DNA of 64,000 bases, taken from contig CACNWE010000002.1 in NCBI GenBank assembly GCA_902623995.1, positions 124,001 to 188,000 on the forward strand. Direction: 5' to 3'. Shown here piece after piece: positions 30,007 through 38,384 of the stretch. Source of the DNA: an uncultured SAR116 cluster alpha proteobacterium. GTDB lineage: Bacteria > Pseudomonadota > Alphaproteobacteria > Puniceispirillales > Marisalimonadaceae. The position numbers and the translations under genes are program-made. Position 1 is the first letter of the stretch; the number at the start of each line of letters is the position of its first letter. Under the pieces are notes generated by a model. It saw only the letters and a list, made by a program, of their open reading frames with translations. It was not told the DNA's origin and did not search any database.

Positions 30007-31614
30007 ATGACAAATATTTTCAATAATTTTGAATCTAGAAATTTTTCGAAATTAGGCAAATCAAACGTTATTGGTTCAAACGCAATGGTTGTTTCCTCTC
30101 ATCCTATTGCTTCAATGATTGGCATAGAAATTTTAAAAAATGGTGGAAATGCAGTTGATGCTGCAATAGCTATGAATGCTGTTCTTTGTATTGCCGAACC
30201 ACACATGACAGGAGTTGGTGGTGACTGTTTTGTGATGCTATCTATTGATGGCAAAACAAATATCAAAGCTCTTAATGGATCAGGTAAATCTTCTTCAAAT
30301 GCTAAAGCTGAAAACCTTCGTAAAAAAAATATATCAGTTATTACTCCCGAAATACCAGATGCTATTACAATACCAGGAGCCGTTGCTGCATGGAGTATAC
30401 TTCATAATGAGCATGGTTATATGCCATGGAAAGAACTTTTTAGTCCAGCCATTAACTTTGCAACCCAAGGCATTAAAGTTCATGAGAGAGTAGCGCTTGA
30501 TTGGTCAAAAAACATACAAAAATTATCTTTAGATTCTGATACATCCAAGCTTTTTCTTAAAAATGGACAATCATTTAAGTTCATGGAGAATTTTAAAAAT
30601 GAAAACTTATCTGAAACTTTTCGAACAATTGCTCATGAGGGTAGAAATGGTTTTTATCATGGCTGGGTTGCTAATGACATGCTTAAAAAGCTAGAAACAA
30701 TTGGAGGAAATCATACCCTAAACGATTTTGGAAACACGACCGCAGAGTGGGTAAAGCCAATTTATTCCGATTACAGAGGGTTTCGTATCTATGAATGTCC
30801 TCCAAATGGGCAGGGTTTGGTTGCCTTAATTATTTTATCAATTCTTGAGAAGTTTGATTTAAAAAATATGTCTAAAACTGACTACACACATGTATTTTGT
30901 GAGGCAACAAAAATAGGATATTTTCTAAGAGATGAGTATCTAGCAGATCCAGAGCTAAACAAACTATCTGTTGATTATTTTCTTAAATCAAATTTGCTGG
31001 ATCAATATGCGTCCACCATTGATATAAATAAGGCAAAATTTTATAGTTTAAGTGATTTCCCAGATCATCCTGATACAATTTATCTTTCTGTAAGAGATAA
31101 AAATGGCATGACAATCTCATTTATCAACTCTCTCTTTGACGCCTTTGGTAGCGGTATTACAGCCCCTAAAAGTGGGGTTCTTTTTCATTGTAGAGGAAGA
31201 GCCTTTAATACTATTGAGGGACATCCGAATGAGTTAAATCCAAATAAAAGGCCAGTACATACTATAATTCCTGCTATGATTTCCAAAAATAATAAATTAA
31301 TAGGTTCATTTGGTATCATGGGAGGTCAATATCAAGCTGCTGGTCACGCTTATGTTTTATCTCAAATGATTGATTTTGGATTAAACCCACAACTTGCCCT
31401 AAATTATCCCCGGATTTTCCCTAATAATAATGTGTTAGATATTGAAGATGATTTTGACTTGAACTTAATAACTGAATTAAAATTAAAAGGGCACAAAATT
31501 AACTATTCAGTACCTCCTATAGGTGGTGGTCAAATAATTTTAATAGATGAAGAAAAGGACGTGTTAATTGGTGCAAGTGATTGGCGTAAGGATGGTGTTG
31601 CAATAGGATATTGA
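30007..31614 (+). CDS. ggt: Gamma-glutamyltransferase (no signal peptide)
   Basis: A 535-residue Ntn-hydrolase of the gamma-glutamyltransferase family, which transfers or hydrolyses the gamma-glutamyl group of glutathione and similar compounds after self-cleavage. The expected new N-terminal nucleophile is Thr357 in HPDTIYLSVRD, followed by the small subunit with SFINSLFDAFGSGITAP and GIMGGQYQAAGH. The large subunit has NAVDAAIAMNAVL and GVGGDCFVM. The N-terminus MTNIFNNFESRNFSKL is polar with no Sec or Tat signal, so the enzyme is probably cytosolic, unlike E. coli GGT. The 198 bases before it (from 29809) are AT-rich and hold nothing else recognisable. Confidence 0.9.
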   Translation: MTNIFNNFESRNFSKLGKSNVIGSNAMVVSSHPIASMIGIEILKNGGNAVDAAIAMNAVLCIAEPHMTGVGGDCFVMLSIDGKTNIKALNGSGKSSSNAKAENLRKKNISVITPEIPDAITIPGAVAAWSILHNEHGYMPWKELFSPAINFATQGIKVHERVALDWSKNIQKLSLDSDTSKLFLKNGQSFKFMENFKNENLSETFRTIAHEGRNGFYHGWVANDMLKKLETIGGNHTLNDFGNTTAEWVKPIYSDYRGFRIYECPPNGQGLVALIILSILEKFDLKNMSKTDYTHVFCEATKIGYFLRDEYLADPELNKLSVDYFLKSNLLDQYASTIDINKAKFYSLSDFPDHPDTIYLSVRDKNGMTISFINSLFDAFGSGITAPKSGVLFHCRGRAFNTIEGHPNELNPNKRPVHTIIPAMISKNNKLIGSFGIMGGQYQAAGHAYVLSQMIDFGLNPQLALNYPRIFPNNNVLDIEDDFDLNLITELKLKGHKINYSVPPIGGGQIILIDEEKDVLIGASDWRKDGVAIGY

Positions 31615-31615
31615 T

Positions 31616-32530
31616 TTATTTTTTCTTAATTTCTCGGTATGTTATTAAAAGACAAGAGCCAATAACGACCAAGCCACCGATAACTTGATTGTATGTTGGA
31701 ATTTCATTCCAAATAATGAAACCAAAAAGAGTTGCTAATGGAATTGCTAAATATCTTAGTGTTACTAAAATTGTGGCCTCTGCATATTTGTAACTCTGGG
31801 CCATAAGATACTGAACAAATGACCCTATCATTCCAAGTGCAATTAAAGTATATAGCGTGTTATTAGGTGTTATGAAAATTTCAATTCCATAATCCCCAGT
31901 TTTTCCATAAAACTTAGTTCCAAAAAAAATAATAGTACATGCGATAATTAGGGAAGTTAATAGATTATGAATTAAAGCTGTAGTGGCTGGATGTTCTGTT
32001 TTCCCAATTCTTCTTAATATAAGAGCAAGTGCTGCGTGTGTTAATGCGCTTCCGAATGCAAGGTAAACACCTAATGCTGACAACTCTGATTTCTCATTAA
32101 TAATACTGACAGGATTTATCATTAAAAAAACACCAATTAATCCAAATATAACTGCTGACCATCTAACCAGACCAATTTTTTCTCCTAGGACAAGTGGAGA
32201 TAAGAGAGTGACATAAATGGCTGAACTTTGCGCAAGAGCAGTAGTCAGCCCAATAGGAATTAGTTGTAGAGAGGAAAAAACCATTATCATTGTGATGAAA
32301 CCAAAAAAAGACCGTAAAGCAATATTTTTCCAATTATTCACTTGAAATAGAAACGACTTTCTAGCTACGTAAGCTAAAATAAATAAAATTGGTAACGAAT
32401 ATACAAACCTAGAAAATAAAGTTATAACAAAATCCACTTCACCGGATAAAGACTTGATTATCATGTGAGTAAATAGTGATAGAAATATAAATATGATCCA
32501 AATGAGAGAACCGATTATATTTGAAGACAT
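31616..32530 (-). CDS. DMT-superfamily (EamA) permease
   Basis: About ten membrane helices in two EamA repeats, roughly 304 residues from ATG 32530. Repeat ends show the typical stretches GLTTALAQSSAIYVTLLSPLVLG and YLMAQSYKYAEATILVTLRYL, characteristic of RhaT/EamA-like exporters. A longer frame opens at TTG 32614, but the extra 28 residues are unlike the family and the start at 32530 gives the normal length. An apparent 23-codon upstream frame with a strong ribosome site stops one base before this ATG. Convergent with ggt, one base apart. Substrate unknown. Confidence 0.82.
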   Translation of the reverse strand: MSSNIIGSLIWIIFIFLSLFTHMIIKSLSGEVDFVITLFSRFVYSLPILFILAYVARKSFLFQVNNWKNIALRSFFGFITMIMVFSSLQLIPIGLTTALAQSSAIYVTLLSPLVLGEKIGLVRWSAVIFGLIGVFLMINPVSIINEKSELSALGVYLAFGSALTHAALALILRRIGKTEHPATTALIHNLLTSLIIACTIIFFGTKFYGKTGDYGIEIFITPNNTLYTLIALGMIGSFVQYLMAQSYKYAEATILVTLRYLAIPLATLFGFIIWNEIPTYNQVIGGLVVIGSCLLITYREIKKK

Positions 32531-32531
32531 A

Positions 32532-32603
32532 TTAGACCAAATAAAATGAACTTGAAAAATATATATTAAAGAATAACAATAAACACAACAATCTAATAGA
32601 CAT
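32532..32603 (-). CDS. Possible 23-residue leader peptide upstream of the DMT permease
   Basis: ATG at 32603 is preceded by GAGGAG with a three-base spacer and reads a very hydrophobic 23-residue peptide beginning MSIRLLCLLLFFNIY and stopping with TAA at 32534-32532. The next base begins the sequence TATG, so the stop is one base from the permease ATG at 32530. That geometry permits translational coupling. It could also be chance: the ribosome site lies in a region shared with the divergent gene at 32627. No conservation data are available. Confidence 0.3.
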   Translation of the reverse strand: MSIRLLCLLLFFNIYFSSSFYLV

Positions 32604-32626
32604 AATCTCCTCAAGGGTAAAATTAA

Positions 32627-34099
32627 ATGACAAAAACAGTAATAATTGTTGGTTCTGGTAACGCTGCTTTATCTGCGGGTATAGCCGCTTTAGAAAAGGG
32701 TGCATATGTAACTATTTATGAAAAAGCAGATAAAAAAATGGCTGGCGGAAACACTAAGTATACAGCTGGTGCAATGCGATTTGCCTATGATAATAGTAAT
32801 CAGTTAATGGATCTTTTAAAAAACCCAAATGATGAAAGGCTTCTTCATACAGATTTTGGTTCTTACACCCAAGAAAAATTTGAAAAAGATTTATTAAACT
32901 TTAATGATGGTAGACCACTAAGCCATGAGCAGAAAATTTTGGTTTCTAAATCTTTAGAGACAATAAAGTGGCTTTCTTTGCACAATGTTAAGTTTGAGCC
33001 TATTTATTCTAGGCAAAGCTTTTTGAAAAATGGTAAGCATATTTTTTGGGGAGGCCTAACACTTGCATCACAAAACGAAGGTGTTGGTTTATTTGAGCAA
33101 GAATTAGCAGCATTTTTATTATTAGGTGGAAAAATTTTTTATCAAAGTCCTGTTACAAATCTTTGTTATGAAGCTGGAGAAGTGAAAGGCGTTTATGTAA
33201 ATGGGAAAAAAGTAATTGCTGACGCAGTTATTTTAGCATCAGGTGGGTTCGAGGCTAATGATGAACTTCGAAAATCCTATATTGGTAACAACTGGCTAAA
33301 GGCGAAAGTTAGAGGAACTCCTCATAATACAGGAGATGGTCTGAAGATGGCCTTAGAAATTGGTGCTGCTAAACATGGTTTATATGATGGTTGTCATGCC
33401 ACTCCAATGGATTTACATATGAAAAATTATGGTGGTTTAGATTTAGAACCAACTGAGAGAAAAAATTATAGAAAGATATGCTATTTTTTAGGAATCATGA
33501 TTAATGCAAATGGTAAAAGATTTTTAGATGAGGGCAAAAATTTTCGAAATTATACTTATGCTCAATACGGAAAAAGAGTTTTAGATCAACCAGGACATTT
33601 TGCTTGGCAGATTTTTGATAGTAAGGTTTTTGATTTACTTTATGAAGAATATACATTCCATGACGCGCACTTTGTTGAAGCTGATACTATTGATGAGTTA
33701 ATAAAAAAAATGGATGGTGTTGATAAAAATGAAACTAAGAAAACAATTGAAGAATTTAATAATTCAGTAGATCTTAATACCACTTTTGATCCAACTATTC
33801 TTGATAGAAAATCAACCAAGGGTCTTGAGATTGAAAAATCTAATTGGGCACAAAAAATAGATAGAGGTCCCTTTAGAGCTTTCCCTGTTACTGGTGGTAT
33901 TACTTTTACATATGGTGGATTAAAAGTAGATAAAAATGGATCAGTACAAGATGTAAAAAATAATCCAATAAAAGGACTATTTGCTTGTGGCGAATTAGTA
34001 GGAGGTGTTTTTTTTAATGGATATCCTGGCGGTTCAGGCTTAACCTCTGGTGCAGTATTTGGAAGAATGGCAGGTTATGGTTCAGTACAAGAAGGATAG
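32627..34099 (+). CDS. TcuA-like FAD-dependent dehydrogenase (fumarate reductase/SdhA fold)
   Basis: A 490-residue flavoprotein with the fumarate-reductase fold. The FAD motif is IIVGSGNAALSAGIAA, and the segment GGNTKYTAGAMRFAYD closely resembles TcuA, the tricarballylate dehydrogenase of Salmonella. Late motifs are GPFRAFPVTGGITFTYGGL and FACGELVGGVFFNGYPGGSG, the latter contacting FAD. TcuA needs TcuB to recycle its flavin; no tcuB or tcuC is in the window. It is followed after three bases by a D-2-hydroxyacid dehydrogenase, suggesting joint use on an organic acid. The substrate is therefore uncertain; tricarballylate is only one option. Confidence 0.83.
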   Translation: MTKTVIIVGSGNAALSAGIAALEKGAYVTIYEKADKKMAGGNTKYTAGAMRFAYDNSNQLMDLLKNPNDERLLHTDFGSYTQEKFEKDLLNFNDGRPLSHEQKILVSKSLETIKWLSLHNVKFEPIYSRQSFLKNGKHIFWGGLTLASQNEGVGLFEQELAAFLLLGGKIFYQSPVTNLCYEAGEVKGVYVNGKKVIADAVILASGGFEANDELRKSYIGNNWLKAKVRGTPHNTGDGLKMALEIGAAKHGLYDGCHATPMDLHMKNYGGLDLEPTERKNYRKICYFLGIMINANGKRFLDEGKNFRNYTYAQYGKRVLDQPGHFAWQIFDSKVFDLLYEEYTFHDAHFVEADTIDELIKKMDGVDKNETKKTIEEFNNSVDLNTTFDPTILDRKSTKGLEIEKSNWAQKIDRGPFRAFPVTGGITFTYGGLKVDKNGSVQDVKNNPIKGLFACGELVGGVFFNGYPGGSGLTSGAVFGRMAGYGSVQEG

Positions 34100-34102
34100 A
34101 GT

Positions 34103-35059
34103 ATGAAAAAAATTAAGGTGGCAATTCTAGATGATTACCAAAATGTAACTCATCGTTTTGCTAATTGGGAAAAACTTTGTGAAAAAATAGAACTTAAAAT
34201 ATTTAATGAATATATTGGAAGTGATCCTAATTTATCAAAAAAAATATCTGATTATGATGTTTTGTGTTTGATGCGAGAGAGAACACCACTTCCCAGAAAC
34301 ATAATAAATAAACTCCCTAATCTTAAATTAGTCATTACAAGTGGGATGTGGAATGCTTCTGTTGATGCAGCAACCTTAAAAGAAAAAAATATAATTTATT
34401 GCGGTACTGAAACTAAAATTCATTCTACGGCAGAATTAACATGGGCTCTAATTATGAATGCATGGAGAGGGTTGCAGACTGAAATTCAAAACATGAAAGA
34501 TGGTAATTGGCAAACTACTATTGGAAGAGGGCTGAAAGGAAACACACTAGGCATTTTTGGCCTTGGTAAACAAGGATTGCAAGTAGCTAATTATGCTAAA
34601 GCTTTTGGAATGAGGGTGATAGCTTGGAGCCATAATTTAAAGCAAGAAGATTGTGATAAAGTTGGCGTTGAATACGTAAATAGTAATGACTTATTTAAAA
34701 TTTCAGATATTTTAACTATTCATACAAGATTATCAGATAGAACAAGAAATTATATTAATAAAAATAACCTTAAGTTAATGAAAAAAAACTCTGTTATTGT
34801 AAATACTAGTAGAGGACCAATTATCAAGGAAAAAGATCTAATTGATGCACTTAATAATAATGTTATTTCATGTGCAGCTTTAGATGTTTATGACCAAGAA
34901 CCTCTTCCTAGTGTTCATATTTTAAGAAAGACAAAAAACTTAATTCTTACGCCACATATTGGTTACGTTTCAGAAGAAGCGTATCAGAAGTTCTTTAATG
35001 GTTACTTAAAAGCAATAGAAGCATTTATAAATAAAAGTCCAATTAATCAAATTTCTTAA
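34103..35059 (+). CDS. D-isomer-specific 2-hydroxyacid dehydrogenase
   Basis: A 318-residue NAD(P)-dependent enzyme interconverting a 2-oxoacid and a D-2-hydroxyacid. The nucleotide motif is IFGLGKQGLQVA (about 151-162); the catalytic residues are Arg237 in NTSRGPII, Glu266 in DVYDQEPLP and His285 in TPHIGYVS. The opening IKVAILDDYQNVTHRFANW is typical of a group found beside TcuA-like or aldolase genes in marine bacteria, with unknown substrate. Downstream of the flavoprotein by three bases, so co-expressed. Complete and ordinary. Confidence 0.88.
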   Translation: MKKIKVAILDDYQNVTHRFANWEKLCEKIELKIFNEYIGSDPNLSKKISDYDVLCLMRERTPLPRNIINKLPNLKLVITSGMWNASVDAATLKEKNIIYCGTETKIHSTAELTWALIMNAWRGLQTEIQNMKDGNWQTTIGRGLKGNTLGIFGLGKQGLQVANYAKAFGMRVIAWSHNLKQEDCDKVGVEYVNSNDLFKISDILTIHTRLSDRTRNYINKNNLKLMKKNSVIVNTSRGPIIKEKDLIDALNNNVISCAALDVYDQEPLPSVHILRKTKNLILTPHIGYVSEEAYQKFFNGYLKAIEAFINKSPINQIS

Positions 35060-35061
35060 AA

Positions 35062-35799
35062 TCATAACCAATTATCTGAAACCCAATGAGGGGTTTTTAA
35101 TTGTTTATAAAGTTTTTTATAAATTTGTGATTTTTTTACTGGCCAATTACCTTTTATAACATCATCCGGATCAGGTTTGCCCGTAAAAGCGACAATAGAA
35201 GTGTTTTTAGGAAGTTGCGCTGGTCGCCAAATCCTAAATGGCCAGTAGGGAAGAAGATTATGTTTAAAACTTTGGCACCACTCGGTTGGCCAAAAAACTT
35301 GATCTTTAATTTGATCACTTAAATAAATTTGTTCTATATGGTATTTTTTCCAATATTTTTGTGGATTTTTTTGAAATTTTTCAAAAATAGATTTATACTT
35401 TTCAACTGGAAATCGAAAACAACTTGTATTTCCTATATTTTGACCTAATTGAGTCCAATTTTCAATTACGCAATAACATCCAGGTTTATAGTCAAAAAAA
35501 CGATCTAAATTACCAGTTATTACTAAATCTAAATCTAGAAACAATACATCTCCTTTTAAGTCATAAAGAGGGTATTGCCATACACTTATCTTTCTCCAAG
35601 GCGATGAAGATATATCATTTGGCAATTTCAATTTTGGTAATGGTTTACATATTACTTCTTTGTTAATATCTTCCTTATTATCAGTGAAACAGTAAAGTTT
35701 AGTTTTTCTAATAGTATGTCTTTTTATTGATGAATATAACCTATTAACAAACTCTGGTCCGTACCTTGATCCCCATTTCATGCAGATAATTTGTTGCAA
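35062..35799 (-). CDS. Putative glycosyltransferase with DxD motif (GT-A type)
   Basis: A 245-residue protein that looks like a small GT-A glycosyltransferase. The start IICMKWGSRYGPEFVNRLYSS is the 'capsular polysaccharide/GT8-like' opening, and GDVLFLDLDLVITGNLDRFF contains the DxD-type metal motif (LDLDL) preceded by hydrophobic residues. The C-terminal segment is basic and aromatic. No signal peptide. The donor and acceptor are not readable. It lies near a GT9 gene and an O-antigen-ligase-like gene, so a role in LPS or surface glycan assembly fits. No close family name is certain. Confidence 0.62.
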   Translation of the reverse strand: MQQIICMKWGSRYGPEFVNRLYSSIKRHTIRKTKLYCFTDNKEDINKEVICKPLPKLKLPNDISSSPWRKISVWQYPLYDLKGDVLFLDLDLVITGNLDRFFDYKPGCYCVIENWTQLGQNIGNTSCFRFPVEKYKSIFEKFQKNPQKYWKKYHIEQIYLSDQIKDQVFWPTEWCQSFKHNLLPYWPFRIWRPAQLPKNTSIVAFTGKPDPDDVIKGNWPVKKSQIYKKLYKQLKTPHWVSDNWL

Positions 35800-35876
35800 C
35801 TGAAGCTTCCTCTTCTAAATTAATTTATGATAAAATTATATATTATTGTTAAGGATATTATATTAAAACTATCAAC

Positions 35877-36929
35877 ATGAACAATCTAAAAAAAATCAAT
35901 ATTTGCATAATTAGAAATGATAGGATGGGTGATATGATTTTAACTTTGCCGATCATAAAAGCTATCAAAACAAGCTATCCTAATTCAAATATTTGTGTTG
36001 TTTGTTCTAACTCAAATTCTTTTCTATGTGAAGAGGTCGAGTTTTTAGATGAATTTTTTATATTTGACAAAAATGACAGACTTACATCTAAGATATCTTT
36101 TTTAACGAATTTCAGGAAAGTTTCCTATGATTTAGTTTTTAACTTTAGTCAGAACATTGAAACTTTTTTATTACTCCTAATTGGAAATTCAGTTAACAAA
36201 TTGTCACTAATTTATTTATCAAGATATAGTAATTCCAAATTTTCAAAAATATTTCAGAGGACAGCTTCGAAATTATTTTGCATTGATAATCTAATAGTAG
36301 ATAGAAATCAATTTATTAAAAATAAATTAAATATTCATCAAACTGAAATGATATATCAGTTAGTAAAGAAAAAGCTTTTTATAAAAAAACCAAAATTATT
36401 TCATTTAATTCCCAATAATAATGATCTTATAAATGTTTTTGAGAAAAGAATATTAATACATTTATCAGCTCGATGGATAGATGATAAATATAGTGAAAAT
36501 AATATGCTCGAATTAATAAATAAAATTAGAGATAAATACAGTAAAATTTATATTACAACTGACAACACAAGCAAAAAAAAATTTAGAAAAATTTATCAAC
36601 TTTACGAAAATTATAATAATGAAAATATACATGAGCTTATTAAGAGTAAACAAAATATAATTATTTTGGATAAACTTAATTTTAAAAATTGGAGAGAAGC
36701 CATTTTAAACTCAAAACTTGTAATTACTTATGAGTGTGGTTGCGTTCACGTGGCTTCAATGTCCAATGTACCCGTATTAGTTGTTTATAATTATAATAAC
36801 AGACCTTACATGATAAATAAGGAATATGCTCCATATACTAAAAAATACCAAAAAGTTATCGTAAATCAGGAGAAGATTAATCAAAAAATTATGTCAAAAT
36901 TACATAAAATGCTAACTAATAAAAATTAA
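35877..36929 (+). CDS. Glycosyltransferase family 9 (heptosyltransferase-like)
   Basis: A 350-residue GT9 protein. The N-terminal ICIIRNDRMGDMILTLPIIKAI is the GT9 start, with the R-x-D-R-x-GD pattern of ADP-heptose:LPS heptosyltransferases. The second domain carries ITYECGCVHVASMSNVPVLVVY, the family's acceptor/donor-site signature (usually DTGPMHLAAALGVPVVALF), here diverged to ECGCVH. It should add heptose or another sugar to the LPS core on the cytoplasmic face. Divergent from the putative GT upstream, convergent with the ligase gene. The lysine/asparagine-rich composition reflects strong AT bias. Confidence 0.8.
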   Translation: MNNLKKINICIIRNDRMGDMILTLPIIKAIKTSYPNSNICVVCSNSNSFLCEEVEFLDEFFIFDKNDRLTSKISFLTNFRKVSYDLVFNFSQNIETFLLLLIGNSVNKLSLIYLSRYSNSKFSKIFQRTASKLFCIDNLIVDRNQFIKNKLNIHQTEMIYQLVKKKLFIKKPKLFHLIPNNNDLINVFEKRILIHLSARWIDDKYSENNMLELINKIRDKYSKIYITTDNTSKKKFRKIYQLYENYNNENIHELIKSKQNIIILDKLNFKNWREAILNSKLVITYECGCVHVASMSNVPVLVVYNYNNRPYMINKEYAPYTKKYQKVIVNQEKINQKIMSKLHKMLTNKN

Positions 36930-36935
36930 ATTTCT

Positions 36936-38216
36936 TTAAAGATTTTCTCTTCGCCATCCTTGATATTGTGAGACTGCAAAAGCGATAGCAAACCATGTAA
37001 AAAGATTACCCCATTGTGCATAGAAACTCCCAAACTGTTGAATAGGAAAAAATAATCCAACAGGCACGACGAAGGCCGTGGCAGCCATTGGGCATTCAAA
37101 ATTATTTAATCTAGCTTTGAAGCAAGTGATGATTATAGAGCAAAACATAATACATCCAATGAATAAACCAATGATGCCTGTTTCAGAAAATAGTTGAATA
37201 TAGAAGTTGTGTGGATGATTTCCACAATAATTTTTTCCTGGCAACCATGATGGAAGGTTGCTATTTAAGTTTTTACAAGTGTTTCTTGTGCCAGATGGTC
37301 CTATTCCTTTGATTGGTGTAAGTAGGCCCTGTTGTATTCCTCCTCTCCATGCTCCCCAATGTTGATTAGTATTGTCAGTGTTTAGAATTGGTATATGATT
37401 TATAAATTCTTTCATGAAACGTTCGTTCAAGTCTGGGCGACTAAAAAAAACTACTGTCACTGCAAAAACTTCAACGATTACAAGCGTTGAAAATAAAATA
37501 AATTTTGGTTTCCATAAAATACTAGCTAGCATGCCACCACAAGCTCTTATAAGAAAATTTGTTCTCTCTCCTGTCAAAACAGACACACTAATTGAAAAAA
37601 ATCCAATTAACCCAGACACTATACCAGCTCTATTTTTGTTGCTAACTGCCAATGCCATTAGGACACAAAATAAAGGTAATGATACCTTTGCAATATAACT
37701 ACCAGGTACTTTGTCGCCATATGGCCATGTTAATCTCATTTTTGGCTCAATAATTGTTTCTGCAATTAAAATGAAACACATTATTAACATTCCGATTAAC
37801 ATAGATAATAACATTACAATTCTGATATCTCTATCCCTTGCAAGCCAAACTTGTGCAGCCGCTACGTAGAGAGGAAATCTGAACCAAACAAAGCCTTGTT
37901 GAAATGAAAATAGCGGATCAGGTCCTGTAATGGCTGAAAACAAACCAAATACCCATAAAGCAAAAGCGCTTTTAAACCATATTTGGGAAGTCCATTTCCA
38001 GTCTTTTAGTTTTATGCATCTAACTAAAAAAATGATACTTATTGAAGTAAGCCATATATCTGCTGGGTCTCTCTCAATTAAATAAATAAATGGTCCTAGA
38101 AACCAAAATATAGTCATATATTTATCAAAACTATTAAGGCTTTTTATTTTATCCCAGCCAAGTGCCCAACTTGTACAAAAATTGAGTTCAACTGTAGAAA
38201 TATATTTGAGTATCAT
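36936..38216 (-). CDS. O-antigen ligase/polymerase-like membrane protein
   Basis: About twelve hydrophobic helices and a large periplasmic loop with GGIQQGLLTPIKGIGPSGTRN and NYCGNHPHNFYIQLFSETGIIGLF, the HPHNFYLQ-type motif of the WaaL/Wzy ligase superfamily. The conserved His is in GNHPHNF. Taken from ATG 38216 it has 426 residues; a TTG at 38225 would add three. In this family, WaaL joins O-antigen to lipid A core. Together with the GT9 and DxD glycosyltransferase genes it makes a small LPS set apart from the main cluster. Confidence 0.8.
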   Translation of the reverse strand: MILKYISTVELNFCTSWALGWDKIKSLNSFDKYMTIFWFLGPFIYLIERDPADIWLTSISIIFLVRCIKLKDWKWTSQIWFKSAFALWVFGLFSAITGPDPLFSFQQGFVWFRFPLYVAAAQVWLARDRDIRIVMLLSMLIGMLIMCFILIAETIIEPKMRLTWPYGDKVPGSYIAKVSLPLFCVLMALAVSNKNRAGIVSGLIGFFSISVSVLTGERTNFLIRACGGMLASILWKPKFILFSTLVIVEVFAVTVVFFSRPDLNERFMKEFINHIPILNTDNTNQHWGAWRGGIQQGLLTPIKGIGPSGTRNTCKNLNSNLPSWLPGKNYCGNHPHNFYIQLFSETGIIGLFIGCIMFCSIIITCFKARLNNFECPMAATAFVVPVGLFFPIQQFGSFYAQWGNLFTWFAIAFAVSQYQGWRRENL

Positions 38217-38310
38217 AATAACCAATTGATAAGATTTGTAATACTATTACTGATAAACAAATTATTATTAAAAACAAGAATTAATATTATGAATAACAAA
38301 AGCAGTTTTA

Positions 38311-38344
38311 TAAAAAAAATAATTTGAAACTTAACTTTCAAATT
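38311..38344 (-). terminator. Rho-independent terminator after the AmpG-like gene
   Basis: A perfect nine-base inverted repeat AATTTGAAA/TTTCAAATT (38321-38344) with a six-base loop is followed, reading the - strand, by a run of T residues (complement of 38312-38319). It lies 41 bases beyond the stop of the - strand permease gene at 38385. The stem is AT-rich, so its stability is modest, but stem, loop and T-tract order are right for an intrinsic terminator. Confidence 0.55.
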
Positions 38345-38384
38345 TTATTTACAAACTGTTTTTTTAATTTGATTTATGAAGTAT

